NCBI GenBank assembly: GCA_945897825.1
Contig: CAMDGX010000002.1
Location: 1 to 64,000 of the forward strand
DNA: 64,000 nucleotides
Source: Asaia bogorensis
GTDB taxonomy: Bacteria > Pseudomonadota > Alphaproteobacteria > Acetobacterales > Acetobacteraceae
Direction of reading: 5' to 3'
Below are positions 51,271 through 62,501 of this stretch, piece by piece. Made by a program: the position numbers and the translations under genes. Under the pieces are notes generated by a model. That model was not told where the DNA came from, did no database searches, and worked only from the letters and a program-made list of their open reading frames with translations. Positions within the stretch are counted from its first letter, which is position 1. The number at the start of each line of letters is the position of its first letter.

Positions 51271-54054
51271 TCAGCGGCGGCTGAGCCGTTCCAGCAGCCG
51301 CCCGGCTTCCTCCTTCTCGTCGAAGGTGGCGCTGCCGGCGACCAGCGGGCGCAGGACGCCAGCCGCCTCCTCGCGGTTGCCCGCCTCGGACAGCGCGACG
51401 GCCAGATGGTACTGGATCGTCGCCTCGCCGGGCAGTTCGCGCGCCGCCTGGCGGAGCAGCGGCAGCGCAAGCACCGCTTCGCCCTGGGTGGTCAGGATCC
51501 AGCCGAGCGTGTCGGAGATATGCGCCGTGGGGGCGAGCAGCCAAGCCTTCTGCGCCAGGGTGCGGGCGCGGGGGTCGTTCTTCTGGTGGTAGATCCAGGC
51601 AAGGTTGTTCAGCGCAACGGCGTTGTTCGGCTGCTTCTCCAGTACGGCTTCCAGCTGCTTCTCGGCTTCCGGATAGCGGCGGCCGGCGAGGTCGTTGGAG
51701 ATCAGCGCCATGCGCGCGTTCATGTCGTCGGGCGACGTGGCGAGCCACTCGTTCAGCAGGCGCGAGGCGTCGGCACCGCGGTTGGCGGCATTCAGTGCAT
51801 TGGCGGCACGCAGCACAAGGTCCGGCCGGGGCTGGGTGCGCAGGTCGTCCATGTAGGCCTGCGCCGCCTCGCCGAAGCGGTTGCTGGTCATCAGGATGTC
51901 GCCCTTGAGCCCGCGCGAGGCCGCCAGGTTGCGCGCGTCGCGCTGCAGTTCGGCCAAGGTGGCAAGCGCGCGGTCCGGCCCGCCGTCGCGCAACTCCACG
52001 CCGATCAGCGTTTGCACCAGGGCGGGATGGCCAGGTGTGGCGGCGAGGCCGTCGCGCAGCAGCGCGCGGGCGGACTCGGGGCTATTGTCGCGCAGCATGA
52101 TCTCGACCAGGGCACGGCGCGCACCGGCATCGCTCGGGTTGGTCGCGAGCATCATGCGGAAGCCTTCCTGCGCCTCGCGCAGCAGGCCGAGCGCGACCTG
52201 CGCGCGGGCGCGCGCAAGGATGAGGACCGGCGGCGGAGCCTGAAGGTCCTTCAGCGCGGCGTCGGCCGTTTCCAGCGCCTTGCGCGGCTCGTTGTTGCGC
52301 ACGTAGAGGTCGGCGAGCATGGCGGCGACCCCGGCGTTGGCCGGGGCCGCGGCGCGTCCGGTCTCGGCCGCCGTGATGGCGCGGGCCAGGCGGCCGTCGG
52401 CCAGGAAGGTGTTGACCAGCATGGACAACGCCTGCTCGTTCGCCGGTTCCTGGCGCAGGATCTCGCCCAGGTACTGCTCCACCTCGGCGGTGTTGCCATG
52501 CATGCTGGCCAGACGGGCGAGGTTGAAGCGCGCGCGCAGGGAGCCGGGGTATTCGCGCAATGCGTTGATGTATGCGGTGCGGGCAGCGGCGAACCGGAGC
52601 TGGCCGGAGAGGACGAGGCCCTCGAGCACGGCAATGTTCTCGCTCTTGAGGCCTGCCTGCTGGACACGCTCCAGCGCCGCGGCGGCGCGGTCGATGTCGC
52701 CGGAGGCCAATGCCGCGACGATCAGGGCCTCGCTGGCGTCCACTTTGCGCGGCGACATCTCGAGGGAGGCCTCGAGATCCTTGGCGGCGCCGGCGGCATC
52801 GCCCATGCCAAGCCGGATCGCGGCGAGGCGGGTCATGATGTCGGCGTTGTCCGGTGCGAGCTTGGCGGCCTGCTCGTAGGTTTGCAGCGCCTTGGCCTGC
52901 TGGCCGTCCTGCGCGTAGGCACGGGCCAGCACGTCGAGCAGCTCGGCATCGGGGGTGACGCCTTCGGCCATGGCCTTGGTGACGACCTCGACCGCGCCGG
53001 CGGGCCGCTGGCCGGCGATCAGGATGCGGCCGAGAAGCTTCAGCCCGTCGAGGTCGGCGGGATTGCGCGCGACGAATTTCTGCGCGGCGTCGAGTGCCTG
53101 TTCGGCCTGGCCGAGGTTGAACTTCACGACGCCCAGGAAGTAGTGGCCGCGGGGGAAGCGGGGCAGCAGGACGGAAATCTGCGTCAGGGCGGCATCGGCG
53201 GCCTGGAACTCGCGCGCGCGGGCGGCAAGGACGGCCTGGAGGTAGATCCCGCCAGCGCTGCGCGGTTCCATCCGCAGCACGGCGGTCACGTCTTCCTTGG
53301 CCTTGGCATCGTCGCCCAGCGCCACCAGCAGGTTCGCCCGCTCCAGCCGCGCGGCAAGCATGCCGGGCGCCTGCTGGACGGCGTTGTCGAGCGCGGACAG
53401 CGCGTTGCGGCGATCGCCGCGCAGGTTCAGCAACTGGGACTTGAGCACCAGCGCCTCGGGCGACCTGGCGTTAAGGACCAGCGCGCGGTCGACGCGGGCC
53501 TCGGCCCCCTGCAGGTCGCGCCGGGAAATCAGGACTCGGGCGGTGGAGAGCAGCGGCTCGATGGCGGTGGGGGCGACCTTCTCGGCCTCGACGAAGGCGT
53601 CATAGGCGGGGTCGAGCTCGCCTAGCTGCAGGTGGGCGGTGCCGCGCATCACCAGGATCGGGCCGAGCTGGTCCTGCCCCACGCTGGTGGTGGGGAAGTC
53701 GCGCAGCAACTCGCGGAACTTGCCCTGGGCCATGTAGGTCTGGGCCAGGAGCGGCGTGATGGGCCGCGGGTCGAAGCCGTTGTCGCGCGACTGGCGCAGG
53801 CTGCGCTCCGCGGAGATCGGATCGCCCATGCGCAGCTGGATGACGCCCAGGCGGAAATGCGCCTCGGCGTTGTTGGGGTCGCTGCGCACGGTGTTGCGCA
53901 GTTCGATCTGGGCGGTCCGCAGGTCGCCGCGATCCATGGCCGACTTGGCCGCCGCGAAGGGATCGACCGGGCGCATGAACTTGAACCACGCAACCCCCGC
54001 GCCACCGCCAAGGACGGCCAGGAGCACCAGTGCGAGAACGATCTTCTTGATCAT
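51271..54054 (-). CDS. prsT: XrtA/PEP-CTERM system TPR-repeat protein PrsT
   Basis: A 927-residue protein with an N-terminal membrane anchor or signal (KKIVLALVLLAVLGGGAGVAWF) and then tetratricopeptide repeats through its length. This size and gene order (PrsK, PrsR, PrsT) are those of the exosortase-associated system described for PEP-CTERM bacteria. It probably organises the polysaccharide or protein-sorting machinery at the envelope. Starts 6 bp after the PrsR stop. Confidence 0.88.
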   Translation of the reverse strand: MIKKIVLALVLLAVLGGGAGVAWFKFMRPVDPFAAAKSAMDRGDLRTAQIELRNTVRSDPNNAEAHFRLGVIQLRMGDPISAERSLRQSRDNGFDPRPITPLLAQTYMAQGKFRELLRDFPTTSVGQDQLGPILVMRGTAHLQLGELDPAYDAFVEAEKVAPTAIEPLLSTARVLISRRDLQGAEARVDRALVLNARSPEALVLKSQLLNLRGDRRNALSALDNAVQQAPGMLAARLERANLLVALGDDAKAKEDVTAVLRMEPRSAGGIYLQAVLAARAREFQAADAALTQISVLLPRFPRGHYFLGVVKFNLGQAEQALDAAQKFVARNPADLDGLKLLGRILIAGQRPAGAVEVVTKAMAEGVTPDAELLDVLARAYAQDGQQAKALQTYEQAAKLAPDNADIMTRLAAIRLGMGDAAGAAKDLEASLEMSPRKVDASEALIVAALASGDIDRAAAALERVQQAGLKSENIAVLEGLVLSGQLRFAAARTAYINALREYPGSLRARFNLARLASMHGNTAEVEQYLGEILRQEPANEQALSMLVNTFLADGRLARAITAAETGRAAAPANAGVAAMLADLYVRNNEPRKALETADAALKDLQAPPPVLILARARAQVALGLLREAQEGFRMMLATNPSDAGARRALVEIMLRDNSPESARALLRDGLAATPGHPALVQTLIGVELRDGGPDRALATLAELQRDARNLAASRGLKGDILMTSNRFGEAAQAYMDDLRTQPRPDLVLRAANALNAANRGADASRLLNEWLATSPDDMNARMALISNDLAGRRYPEAEKQLEAVLEKQPNNAVALNNLAWIYHQKNDPRARTLAQKAWLLAPTAHISDTLGWILTTQGEAVLALPLLRQAARELPGEATIQYHLAVALSEAGNREEAAGVLRPLVAGSATFDEKEEAGRLLERLSRR

Positions 54055-54060
54055 GGCGGG

Positions 54061-55524
<1,464 letters not shown>

Positions 55525-55649
55525 TGCCACATACTATACTAGCCCGACTTTCAATGCCGAATGGTGAACGCCCGGGTTGGCATACACGAATCCGTTCCAG
55601 CGCCATACGGCGCGGAAACCGAACGGCGCGCACATCAGGGCGGCGTACC

Positions 55650-57758
55650 TCAAGCGGGCGCGCCCTCGGCTGGCTGGCGGTCCGCCAGGGTGGCGGCGGC
55701 CGGCAGGACAAGGCGCATCGTGGTCCCCTGCTCCGGCCGGCTGGCGACGACGAGGTCGCCGCCGGCCTCGCGCAACAATTCGCGCGCCTGGAACGCCCCG
55801 ATCCCCGTGCCGCCGCGCTTGGATGTGCCGAAGGGGCGGAACAGCGTGTCGCGGATGAAGGCCTCGGTCATCCCGGCCCCCTGGTCGACGATGTCGACCA
55901 GCACCCGATTGCCCTCGTGCCCGACGGTGACCCGCACCGGCGGCAGTTCGCCCGACGCGGTCCGCGCCAGCGTCGCCTCGATGGCGTTGGTCAGCAGGTG
56001 GGTGACGACCGCGTCGAAGGCCGCGGCGGCCATGCCCACGCCAACGCCGGTGCGGTCGTAATCCAGCAGCACCGCCACGCCGCGGCTGCGCGCGACGCTG
56101 TCGACAAGGGTCGCCAAGCGCTCGACCGGCTGCAGCGTCGCCGCCGGGGGCTCGGGCTCCGGCGCCTCCAGCCGGCGCAACAGGGCCGAGATCTTCTGCA
56201 CCGAGGCGCGCACGGTGGTGAGCATGTCGCGCTGAAACTCGGGGTTGCTGATGTGCCGCTCGGCGTTGGACAGCAGCAACGACAGCTGGGATGACACGTT
56301 CTTGATGTCGTGGGCGACGAAGGCGAAGCGCTTGCCGTATTCCGCCAGCTGGCGGCCCTGCGTCAGCACCTCGGTGGCGCGCTGCTCGGCGACATAGGTG
56401 GCCACCTCGCGCCCGACGATGCGCAGCAGTTCGAACACCTCGCGGTCGAGGCGGAACGGCGCGCGCGGCGGGGCGAGCAGGATGAAGCCGAGGATGGCCG
56501 AGTCCGCCCCGGCGTCGGATGCGCCGGCATGGCCGAGCGGTAGCGCCACGGCGAGCCAGGTTCTTTCCGGCGCTTCGGCCGGGCGGTTGGCCGGGTCGAG
56601 TTCCACCACCCCTGTGCCGCGGCGCAGGGCGGCGGCCAGCGCGGCATCGGGCGGGATCGGCATGCCGCCGGACGGCAGGTTCCATGCGCCCGTCCAATGG
56701 AAGGGTGCCGCCTGCACCGGGGCGGTCGCGCCGGCCGGCGCGCGCAGGTAGAGGATGCCGCCGGGGCTGTCCACGATGTCCGCCACCGCGCGGATGACGC
56801 GGACCGGCAGCTTGGCCTCCGTCTCGGCGCCGGACAGGGTGGCGATGCAGCGCAGCCACTCGCGGCGGTAGTCGAAGCGGTTGCTGAAGAAATTGTCCAC
56901 CACCAGGCTGCGCAGGCGCGAGCGGGCGCTGCCGGAGGTGAGCAGAACGGCAGTGGCCATGATGCCGGCAAAAACCAGGCTGATCTCGGCCACGCCGCTC
57001 CAGCCCGGGCCGATATGGCGGAACATTTCGCCCACCGCGGAAAGACCGAGCAGGAAGATGCCGGCCACCACCAGCGTCGCGCTGTGGAAGGCGGCGGAGC
57101 GCGAGAGGTGGATGTCGATCTTCCAGTCGCGGTTGCGCGCCGCGGCGACCGCCAGAAGGGGCGCGACGATGGCGGTGGCGACGGCGCGCCCGCCCACCAG
57201 GCTCGGCGAGACCGAGCGGAACAGCACCGCGTCGGCCGAGAGCACGATGTCGAACACGAACAGCCCGCCCAGGCCGATGCAGGGCAGGTTGATGTACCAT
57301 TTCGCCTCGTCGGGCACGTTCTGGTACAGGTTCTCGATCAACAGGATGTTGCAGACCGCCAGCCCGAGCCGCACCGCGGTGCCGGCCGACAGCAGCGACA
57401 GGCCGCCGGAGGTGGCTGGCTCCACCAGCACGGTGACACCGATCACCAGCAGGGCCACGAACCCCATCATCGCGAAGGCCTGGCCGAGCTGGCCAGGGGC
57501 GCGCACCGTCCGGCGATAAAGATGCAGGATGAAGATGTACCACGCGACCGACCGCAGCAGGTCGAGCGCACCCGGCAGGCCGGAAAACGGGGTATCGGGC
57601 TGCAGCGCCACGCTGCCGGCCCACAGCGCCGTCACCGCCGCGGCGCCGGCGAGCAGCCAGCCGGTGCGGCTCAGCCGCGCGCGGATCAGGATCAGCGCGG
57701 ACAGCGCGGCATAGATCGCCGCACAGCCCGCATGTGCCAGCATCACCGCCCCGACCAT
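55650..57758 (-). CDS. prsK: XrtA/PEP-CTERM system histidine kinase PrsK
   Basis: A 702-residue sensor kinase. The N-terminal third holds about eight membrane spans, followed by a GAF-like domain, the phospho-acceptor helix FAFVAHDIKNVSSQLSLLL and an ATPase domain with LTNAIEATLA (N box), DIVDQGAGM (G1) and GGTGIGAFQAREL (G2). The length and VAHDIKN form fit PrsK. Its partner PrsR is encoded next, with a 125-bp gap between them. Confidence 0.92.
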   Translation of the reverse strand: MVGAVMLAHAGCAAIYAALSALILIRARLSRTGWLLAGAAAVTALWAGSVALQPDTPFSGLPGALDLLRSVAWYIFILHLYRRTVRAPGQLGQAFAMMGFVALLVIGVTVLVEPATSGGLSLLSAGTAVRLGLAVCNILLIENLYQNVPDEAKWYINLPCIGLGGLFVFDIVLSADAVLFRSVSPSLVGGRAVATAIVAPLLAVAAARNRDWKIDIHLSRSAAFHSATLVVAGIFLLGLSAVGEMFRHIGPGWSGVAEISLVFAGIMATAVLLTSGSARSRLRSLVVDNFFSNRFDYRREWLRCIATLSGAETEAKLPVRVIRAVADIVDSPGGILYLRAPAGATAPVQAAPFHWTGAWNLPSGGMPIPPDAALAAALRRGTGVVELDPANRPAEAPERTWLAVALPLGHAGASDAGADSAILGFILLAPPRAPFRLDREVFELLRIVGREVATYVAEQRATEVLTQGRQLAEYGKRFAFVAHDIKNVSSQLSLLLSNAERHISNPEFQRDMLTTVRASVQKISALLRRLEAPEPEPPAATLQPVERLATLVDSVARSRGVAVLLDYDRTGVGVGMAAAAFDAVVTHLLTNAIEATLARTASGELPPVRVTVGHEGNRVLVDIVDQGAGMTEAFIRDTLFRPFGTSKRGGTGIGAFQARELLREAGGDLVVASRPEQGTTMRLVLPAAATLADRQPAEGAPA

Positions 57759-57905
57759 CGCTCCCCCACCTGCCGGCGCGCCGGCGCCAGGCCCGTCCCC
57801 TTCGCACCCACTATATACGTACCGGCGCCAATCGACCCAGCGACCCGCAAGGGCATCGGCGTCCGGCCGAACATGGATGATGGTGCGGCGCGGTCGTGCG
57901 GCAGG

Positions 57906-59279
57906 TCAGCGCGCGCCTTCCTGGAACAGGATCACCCGGACCGTCGCCATCAGGATCGTCAGGTCCAGCAGCAGGTTGCGGTGCTTCACATAATATAGGT
58001 CATAGGCCAACTTCTGCCGGGCATCCTCGACCGAGGCGCCGTAGGGGTAGTTGACCTGCGCCCAACCGGTGATGCCGGGCTTCACCCGGGTGCGGTCGGC
58101 GTGGAACGGGATCAGGCTGTCGAGCTGGGCGACGAAGTGCGGCCGCTCCGGTCGTGGGCCGACGAGGCTCATCTCGCCGCGCAGCACGTTGAACAGCTGC
58201 GGCAGCTCGTCGATGCGGGTGCGGCGCATGACGCGCCCGATCGGGGTGACGCGCGGGTCGTGCCGCGCGGCCCATGCCGGCCCGAGCGCCTCGGCGTCGA
58301 CGCGCATCGAGCGGAACTTGAACAGCACGAAATGGGCACCGTTCAGGCCGACCCGCACCTGGCGATAGAGGATCGGGCCGGGGCTGGTGAGCCGGACGAG
58401 CAGTGCTGCGCCGGCAATCACCGGGGCGGTGAGCGCCAGGATCGCCAGGCTGATCGAGATGTCGGTCGCGCGGCGGATCACCGCAGCGATGCGTCCGGGC
58501 GAAGCGGCCTCGAGGCCGGCCAGCCAGTCGGGGCTCAGCAGGTCGAGGTCGAGCCGGCGCAGCTGCTGTTCGCGGAACACGACATCGTCGAACATGCGAA
58601 CGCCGCGATGGCGCAGCACGCTCCTCGTATCGGTATCGACCGCAAGCCCCGCCGCCCGCGTCAGGATCACGCCCCAGATGCGGCGGCCGTAGGGGCGGTC
58701 CGCCGTGGCCGCGGCAGCCGCCTCGGGCGTCACGACACCAGCCAGGCTGAAGAAGCCACGGCGCATCGAGCGGATCGCCGCCTCGGTGTCCCGGGCCTCA
58801 TCGGGCGAGCCGACGATCAACACCCGCCGGCTGAGCATGCCGCTGCGCAGGACCACCCGGAAGCAGAGCCGGGTGATGAACAGCAGCAAGATCCATGAAA
58901 GCAGGATCTTCATTGGCCACAGCGCGTCCTGACCGAGCAGGAAGCTCGGATCGAGGTCGGTGACCATGCTGAGGGCGAGGATCGCCGGGAAGGCAAGCAC
59001 GCCCGCCACCACCGAGTTCACCAGCAGGCGGCGCGTCTGCAGGCAGATCTCGGGCCGGTACATGCCGATCGTCATGGAGATGACGCCGATCGTCAGCGAC
59101 AGGACGGCGGCATGGCTCGCGGTATCGGAATGCAGGCCGAACAAACCCTGTGCGGCTGCCGCAGCGGCAACATCTCCGGGAAGGAGGAGGATATAAAAAA
59201 CGAGAAAACAGAGGCTGACCTCGAGAATTCCGAGGATCACCATCTCCAGGGCAACGAATCCGTCAAAAAGACGCACCAT
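57906..59279 (-). CDS. Exosortase-system sugar transferase (EpsB_2-type priming glycosyltransferase)
   Basis: A 457-residue bacterial sugar transferase that attaches the first sugar phosphate to undecaprenyl phosphate. Four to five N-terminal membrane spans and a CoA-binding-like middle (RRVLIVGSPDEARD) precede the catalytic domain from about residue 265: LVRLTSPGPILYRQVRVG, FKFRSMRVDAE, RRTRIDELPQLFNVLRGEMS and VKPGITGWAQVNY. An AGGAG site lies 7 bp before ATG 59279. First gene of the minus arm. Confidence 0.92.
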   Translation of the reverse strand: MVRLFDGFVALEMVILGILEVSLCFLVFYILLLPGDVAAAAAAQGLFGLHSDTASHAAVLSLTIGVISMTIGMYRPEICLQTRRLLVNSVVAGVLAFPAILALSMVTDLDPSFLLGQDALWPMKILLSWILLLFITRLCFRVVLRSGMLSRRVLIVGSPDEARDTEAAIRSMRRGFFSLAGVVTPEAAAAATADRPYGRRIWGVILTRAAGLAVDTDTRSVLRHRGVRMFDDVVFREQQLRRLDLDLLSPDWLAGLEAASPGRIAAVIRRATDISISLAILALTAPVIAGAALLVRLTSPGPILYRQVRVGLNGAHFVLFKFRSMRVDAEALGPAWAARHDPRVTPIGRVMRRTRIDELPQLFNVLRGEMSLVGPRPERPHFVAQLDSLIPFHADRTRVKPGITGWAQVNYPYGASVEDARQKLAYDLYYVKHRNLLLDLTILMATVRVILFQEGAR

Positions 59280-59354
59280 GAGTCGCTCCTGAAAAGCCTT
59301 GATCGGTCGTGCTCCCAATCCGGAGCGATCTCACTCATAAACACGCCGGTGTTA

Positions 59355-59392
59355 CCGTGCCGCGGGGCATGCGCGCAACCGCCGCGGCACGG
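59355..59392. repeat. Perfect 11-bp inverted repeat (hairpin) upstream of the sugar transferase gene
   Basis: CCGTGCCGCGG and CCGCGGCACGG are perfect complements around a 16-nt spacer, 76 bp upstream of the sugar transferase start. It could be an operator, an RNA attenuator in the leader, or a terminator. No U-run follows on either strand, so plain termination is less likely. Confidence 0.55.
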
Positions 59393-59677
59393 CATACCTC
59401 GACAGGGCGGGACCGTGCCTGAATCCGCCGTCATGTGCCATTCACATCGCGTTGACTTGCTTCGCGATACCGCAACGTGCAGTAGCATCGTCCACGGGTC
59501 GGTGATTCCAGTCCGGAGCACCGGCGCCTCCGGGGCGTGTCTCTCTGATGACGCGTCTTGGTAATAAAATGGACGTAGACTGAGGCTGCCCGCTCCCAGC
59601 CATGTGCCATCCCTGTCCCGGTCGACAGGGGCGGCCGCCGCCTTCGCGACGGACGGGCATTGCTGGGTGCGCGAGAG

Positions 59678-59693
59678 TGGCAGCTCGGGCGCT
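59678..59693 (+). promoter_or_regulatory. Possible sigma-54 promoter
   Basis: TGGCA followed by a GC ten bases after GG (GG-N10-GC) fits the minimum sigma-54 -24/-12 pattern, but the -12 element reads GCGC rather than TTGC. It is worth noting only because the locus encodes the sigma-54 activator PrsR. It points toward the tRNA and export gene, about 520 bp away. Confidence 0.2.
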
Positions 59694-59978
59694 TGTCTTT
59701 GCCCTCGACGAGAGGGCGTGGTAGGGATTTGTTGTGGGTTCACGCGTTATGCACACACCTGTTGACGCAGGCCAAGGCACGCCGGCATCCCGCCAGCCCG
59801 GCGATTCCGGCGACACAGAAGGACGCGTGGTTCAAGGCAACGAGGGGGGCGGGGCCCTGGTTGGTCAGGTCGGGTTCAAGTGAACGGGTTGGATGGGCAA
59901 GACCGTGCCGAAACGGGTGATCCATGATGGTCCTGACACGGACGAAGCATCACCGACGTGACATGACGACGGGCCTGC

Positions 59979-60053
59979 AGGCGTGTAGCTCAAAGGCAGA
60001 GCGCTGCCATTACATGGCAGAGGTTGGGGGTTCAATTCCTTCCGCGCCTACCA
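59979..60053 (+). tRNA. tRNA-Val (anticodon UAC)
   Basis: Folds as a complete tRNA: acceptor AGGCGTG with CGCGCCT (one G-U), D-stem GCTC/GAGC with a short 7-nt loop, anticodon stem CTGCC/GGCAG with loop ATTACAT (anticodon at 60011-60013), 5-nt variable loop, T-stem GGGGG/CCTTC with two G-U pairs, T-loop TTCAATT, and an encoded CCA end. The A1-U72 pair and short D-loop are not those of the usual alphaproteobacterial tRNA-Val. Just downstream the first mRNA of the plus arm begins. Confidence 0.85.
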
Positions 60054-60210
60054 CCCGCCGGTCGCCCCGCAAGGAGCGGCGGCGGATCTTGATATCCACC
60101 GGGCGCCGCCTCCTTCGCCCCGATTTTTTGGGCAACCCGATCCGGCGCGCCGGGCCTGTTTTGCCTTGCTGCGAGCATTCCGGCTGCATCCCCCCTTGCG
60201 AGAGAGCGAT

Positions 60211-60882
60211 ATGACCCTCCGACGCGCATCTGTCCGCCTGGCTTTCCTCGCCGCCCTTCCGTTGCTGGCGGCCTGCGGCGGCTCGTCGCTCCAGCCAGGC
60301 TCCGGCCCGGCCTGCCCGGCCCTGCTCGGCACCGCGACCGACGAAACCACGCCGCCGGCCTCCGCTGAGCCGACATCGTCGTACGTGATCGGCGCCGGCG
60401 ACCAGCTGGGCATCTCGGTCTATCGCGCGCCGGAGCTGAGCATGCCCGGCATCCCTGTCCGCCCTGACGGGCGCATCTCGATGCCGCTGATCCCCGACAT
60501 CGTGGCCGCCGGCAAGACGCCGACGCAGCTCGGCGAGGAACTGCAGGAGCGCCTGAAGGAATACGTCCAGGACCCGATCGTGACCGTGATGGTGACGGGC
60601 TTCGTCGGCCCGTTCGAGCGCCAGGTGAAGGTGCTGGGCGAGGCAACGGAGCCCGCCGCCATTCCCTACCGCGACCGCATGACCGTGCTCGACGTGATGA
60701 TCGCCACGCGCGGGCTGACGCGGTATGCTGCCGGCAACAGCGCCGTGATCGTGCGGCGCGTCGGCACCCAGCAGGACACCATCCGCGTCCGGCTGAACGA
60801 CCTGATCAAGAACGGCGACATCTGCCAGAACGTGGAGATGCGCCCCGGCGACACGCTCATTATTCCCCAGAGCTGGTTTTGA
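60211..60882 (+). CDS. XrtA-system polysaccharide export lipoprotein (Wza-like)
   Basis: A 223-residue lipoprotein with signal peptide and lipobox LAAC (LAALPLLAACGGSS). The SSYVIGAGDQLGISVYRAPEL segment opens the polysaccharide export domain, and a SLBB-like part follows (VKVLGEATEP, MTVLDVMIATRGLT, MRPGDTLIIPQ). It forms the outer-membrane export pore. ATG 60211 chosen, the first codon of a proper signal peptide; the in-frame start at 60166 is too far upstream. Confidence 0.93.
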   Translation: MTLRRASVRLAFLAALPLLAACGGSSLQPGSGPACPALLGTATDETTPPASAEPTSSYVIGAGDQLGISVYRAPELSMPGIPVRPDGRISMPLIPDIVAAGKTPTQLGEELQERLKEYVQDPIVTVMVTGFVGPFERQVKVLGEATEPAAIPYRDRMTVLDVMIATRGLTRYAAGNSAVIVRRVGTQQDTIRVRLNDLIKNGDICQNVEMRPGDTLIIPQSWF

Positions 60883-60899
60883 TGTGAGGCATTAAAGGC

Positions 60900-62498
60900 A
60901 TGGAACAGCTTCGCGTCCTGATACGGCGGCAGGCCTCGGCGGCGTGGCGGTTCCGCTGGGCCATGGTGGCGTGCACCTGGATCGTCTGTGCGATCGGCTG
61001 GGTGGCGGTGACGATGATCCCGAACCGCTACGAGGCCAGCGCTCGGCTCTACGTGGACGCCGATGCGGTGCTGACCCCCTTGCTGCGCGGCCTTGCCGTG
61101 GAGAACCATGTCAGCGGCCAGGTCGACATGCTCCAGCGGACACTGCTGAGCCGTCCCAACCTGGAGCGCCTGATCTCCAACACCGACCTCGACCTGCAGA
61201 TCTCCGGCTCGTCCGACCTGGAATCGCTCGTCCAGGGCCTGGCCAACCAGATCAGGATCACGCCGCAGACGCGCAACCTGTTCACCATCACCTATCGCAA
61301 CACCAGCCCGAAACTGGCGTTCGACGTGGTGCAGACCATCCTGACGACCTTCATCGAAAGCAAGACCGGCGCCAACCGCTCCGAGATGCAGAACGCCACG
61401 CTCTTTCTGGAGCAGCAGATCGCCGCCTATGAGCGCCAGCTGCGTGATGCGGAACGGCGGCGTGCGGATTTCCGCTCGAAATACATGGACCTGCTGCCGA
61501 ACGACCTGAACGGCGTGACCCGGATGGAAACGGCGACGCAGATGGTGCGCGCGCTGCAAGGCAGCCTGCAGGACGAAACCGTGAAGCGCGACATGCTCCG
61601 CGCCGAGGTTGCGGCGATCCCCCCGCTGCTGGTCACCGAAACCGAGACCCAGGGGACCGGCGCGACCGGCATTCTCCGCAACCTGAGCGGCCCGGCCAAG
61701 GCGCGGCTCGACGAGGCCGAAACCGCGCTGACCGAGTTGCGCCAGCGCTACACCGACAATCACCCCGACGTGGTGTTCGCCAAGCGCCGCCTGGAAACGC
61801 TGCGCGCCACCGCGCTGCGCGAGGCGGAGCAGATGGCGCGCGAGGCGGCGGGCGCGTCCAACCCGAACGATCCCGGCGGAACCGCCCTGGGCTCGCGCAG
61901 CCGTTCGCAGCCGAACCCGGTCTATGAGCAGCTGAAGGTCCGGCTGGTCGAGACGGAGTCGGCGTTGTCGTCGCTGCAGCGGCAGCTGGCGGACGCAACG
62001 CGCGAGCGCAACCGGCTGGAGGAGATCGCGCGCGGCGCACCGGGGTTGCAGGCCGAGTTCATGAACCTGAACCGCGACTACGACGTGTTGCGCCGCAACT
62101 ACGAGGAGCTGCTGGCGCGGCGCGAATCGATGCGCATCGCCTCGGCCGCCGACGCGGATGCCGACAAGATCAAGATCCAGATCGTCGATCCGCCGCAGGT
62201 GCCGCAGAACGCGGTGGAGCCGAAGCGCGGCGTGCTGACCACGGGCGTCCTCGTGGCGGCGGTCGCGCTCGGGATCGGCCTGGCGCTGCTGCTCGCGCAG
62301 TTCGACCAGTCCTTCCATACGCTGGACGAGTTGCGCGATCTCGGCCTGCCGGTCGCCGGCAGCATCTCCATGGTCGCGGTCACGTCGCCCGGCGCGCGCA
62401 TTGTCTCCGTGGTGTCGTTCACCATGGCGCTCATGATGTTGCTGGGCGTCTATACGGGCTTGCTCTACCGCCTGTTCAAGTCGGGGGGACCGCTCTAG
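60900..62498 (+). CDS. XrtA-system polysaccharide chain-length determinant (Wzz-like)
   Basis: A 532-residue polysaccharide co-polymerase. A membrane span near residue 20-40 (FRWAMVACTWIVCAIGWVAVT), a Wzz domain with YEASARLYVDADAVLTPLL, long coiled-coil periplasmic helices (residues 160-420) and a second span near 440-460 (GVLVAAVALGIGLALLLAQF) are visible, with a third near the C-terminus. It is 3 bp from the kinase gene and is of the kind that needs a separate kinase. Confidence 0.92.
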   Translation: MEQLRVLIRRQASAAWRFRWAMVACTWIVCAIGWVAVTMIPNRYEASARLYVDADAVLTPLLRGLAVENHVSGQVDMLQRTLLSRPNLERLISNTDLDLQISGSSDLESLVQGLANQIRITPQTRNLFTITYRNTSPKLAFDVVQTILTTFIESKTGANRSEMQNATLFLEQQIAAYERQLRDAERRRADFRSKYMDLLPNDLNGVTRMETATQMVRALQGSLQDETVKRDMLRAEVAAIPPLLVTETETQGTGATGILRNLSGPAKARLDEAETALTELRQRYTDNHPDVVFAKRRLETLRATALREAEQMAREAAGASNPNDPGGTALGSRSRSQPNPVYEQLKVRLVETESALSSLQRQLADATRERNRLEEIARGAPGLQAEFMNLNRDYDVLRRNYEELLARRESMRIASAADADADKIKIQIVDPPQVPQNAVEPKRGVLTTGVLVAAVALGIGLALLLAQFDQSFHTLDELRDLGLPVAGSISMVAVTSPGARIVSVVSFTMALMMLLGVYTGLLYRLFKSGGPL

Positions 62499-62501
62499 GC
62501 C

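Larger units (their letters stand above)
59280..59978. other. Non-coding region between the two arms of the exopolysaccharide locus
   Basis: About 700 bp with lower GC and no open frame resembling a protein. It must contain the promoters of the minus arm (sugar transferase) and of the plus arm. It includes a large hairpin at 59355-59392, a possible sigma-54 promoter at 59678-59693, a smaller dyad (GCCCTC/GAGGGC at 59701-59717) and the tRNA gene at its right edge. Confidence 0.7.

Noticed and set aside
59237-59925. Several short frames on both strands in the region before the tRNA gene
   Set aside because: They overlap each other, lack ribosome sites and have no family resemblance. Treated as non-coding.
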